Shown: positions 22,007 through 22,763 of the stretch, piece by piece
How the letters are laid out: the number at the start of each line of letters is the position of its first letter
Numbering within the stretch: position 1 is the first letter of the stretch
DNA from: CAZECE01 sp964510525
GTDB taxonomy: Bacteria; Pseudomonadota; Gammaproteobacteria; Pseudomonadales; JANQJO01
Length of the DNA: 22,763 nt
Reading direction: 5' to 3'
Assembly (NCBI GenBank): GCA_964510525.1
Contig: CAZECE010000036.1
Location: 1 to 22,763, forward strand
Made by a program: the position numbers and the translations under genes
Notes under the pieces: generated by a model
Told to the model about the DNA's origin: nothing
Databases searched by the model: none
The model's input: only the letters and a program-made list of their open reading frames with translations

Positions 22007-22763
22007 ATGCCTAAATTTTCTTACAAAGCACGAGGCAGCTCTGGGATTGTTGAAGGGGTATTGGATGCCGCTGATCGCAACGAAGCCGGTGAGGCCTTAT
22101 TACAAAAAAACCTGATGCCCATTGCTATTGAATTGCATATCGAGAAAAAAGACGTCGGTAATGGGTTGGTTGAGTTTCTCAACAGTCTTAATCAAGATAA
22201 AAAACCCAAAATAGAAACCCTGATTATTTTTGCCCGACAAATGTCGGCCTTAATGCGCGCCGGCGTCCCCTTATTGACGGCCTTACGCGGCCTGTCAGGA
22301 TCCGTCCGCGGCAAAGTGCTTTCCGATCGACTCGGTGAAATTGCCGATGACATCCAAGGCGGCTCCTCCCTCACAATCGCGTTTCAAAAGCACACCGATA
22401 TTTTCGACAACATCTTGGTTGCCTTTATTCATGTTGGTGAGAATACGGGGAAGTTGGAAGACACCTTCACCCAAATTGCCAAATACCTGGAAATGGACCG
22501 GGACACCAAAAAACGAATTAAGCAAGCCACCCGCTACCCCAAAATTGTTGTTATTGGCCTGAGTGTCGCCATGGTAGTGATGAACATTTTTGTGATTCCC
22601 AACTTTGCCAAAGTCTTCGAAAAGCTGGGCTCCGATCTGCCTTTAATGACGCGCATTTTATTAGGAACCTCAAACTTCACCGTCAATTATTGGTGGATCA
22701 TTGCGATTTTAGGTGTGGGTGGTTTCATCTTATTAAAACAGTGGATCAACACCAAAGAAGGCC
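22007..22763 (+). CDS. mshG: MSHA inner-membrane platform protein MshG (PilC/GspF family), partial
   Basis: The frame is open from the ATG at 22007 to the right edge (252 complete codons), so the C-terminal part is missing. PilC/GspF proteins form the membrane platform on which the ATPase turns to add pilin. MPKFSYKARGSSGIVEGVLDAADRNEA is the typical start of MshG/GspF. The first T2SSF domain (about 69-193) has FARQMSALMRAGVPLLTALRGL and HVGENTGKLEDTFTQIAKYLE. Membrane helices follow at about 185-205 (IVVIGLSVAMVVMNIFVIP) and 227-243 (WWIIAILGVGGFILL). The family repeats the T2SSF domain, and the second copy should lie beyond the window. The gene starts 41 bp after mshE, so it is probably cotranscribed with it. 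mshF, mshB, mshA and the minor pilins would be expected downstream. Confidence 0.93.
   Translation, partial: MPKFSYKARGSSGIVEGVLDAADRNEAGEALLQKNLMPIAIELHIEKKDVGNGLVEFLNSLNQDKKPKIETLIIFARQMSALMRAGVPLLTALRGLSGSVRGKVLSDRLGEIADDIQGGSSLTIAFQKHTDIFDNILVAFIHVGENTGKLEDTFTQIAKYLEMDRDTKKRIKQATRYPKIVVIGLSVAMVVMNIFVIPNFAKVFEKLGSDLPLMTRILLGTSNFTVNYWWIIAILGVGGFILLKQWINTKEG

Overview
The window looks like a chromosomal segment of a gammaproteobacterium, probably a marine relative of the Pseudomonadales/Oceanospirillales. The evidence is gene order and protein likeness. A Pseudomonas-type pilG-pilH-pilI-pilJ-chpA-chpC chemosensory cluster lies divergent to gshB, which is followed by a pilus-associated tonB, yqgE and ruvX; rsmE lies on the far side of the cluster. 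This is the Pseudomonas arrangement. It also matches the enterobacterial string rsmE-gshB-yqgE-ruvX with pilus genes inserted. The genus cannot be told from the sequence alone.

Layout. 1-176 is the 3' end of rsmE (+). 204-11618 is a tightly packed minus-strand operon, read right to left: pilG, pilH, pilI, pilJ, chpA, chpC. It encodes two response regulators, a CheW adaptor, a membrane chemoreceptor, a giant hybrid CheA-type kinase of 2450 residues, and a second CheW-like protein. pilK (CheR) and chpB (CheB) are absent from their usual places. 11619-11864 is a divergent promoter region. 11865-15019 (+) carries gshB, tonB, yqgE and ruvX. 15020-15297 is the largest gap and holds a 113-bp paired palindromic repeat (REPIN/MITE-like). 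15298 to the right edge (+) is an MSHA-type pilus assembly operon: mshI (PilM-like), a second MshI/PilN-like protein, mshJ (PilO-like), mshK (PilP-like), mshL (secretin), mshE (assembly ATPase) and mshG (platform protein, cut by the window edge). mshM and mshN, which lie between mshL and mshE in Vibrio and Shewanella, are missing.

How the genes fit together. In Pseudomonas the Pil-Chp system is a chemotaxis-like pathway that controls type IV pili. PilJ senses, PilI and ChpC couple it to the kinase ChpA, and ChpA phosphorylates PilG and PilH. TonB3, from the same neighbourhood, is needed for normal twitching. The new neighbour here is a machine for a different class of type IV pilus, the MSHA pilus. 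This raises the possibility, by inference only, that the two are used together in surface attachment.

The window is almost fully coding and every major gene belongs to a known family. I see no tRNA, rRNA, CRISPR array, transposase or phage gene. The most interesting features are atypical details: a c-di-GMP-binding domain in MshE lacking its signature arginines, duplicated and degenerate Hpt modules in ChpA, a 36-residue PilJ tail that overlaps chpA, the paired palindromic element with compensatory changes, and repeated short (12-18 bp) tandem duplications in and between genes.
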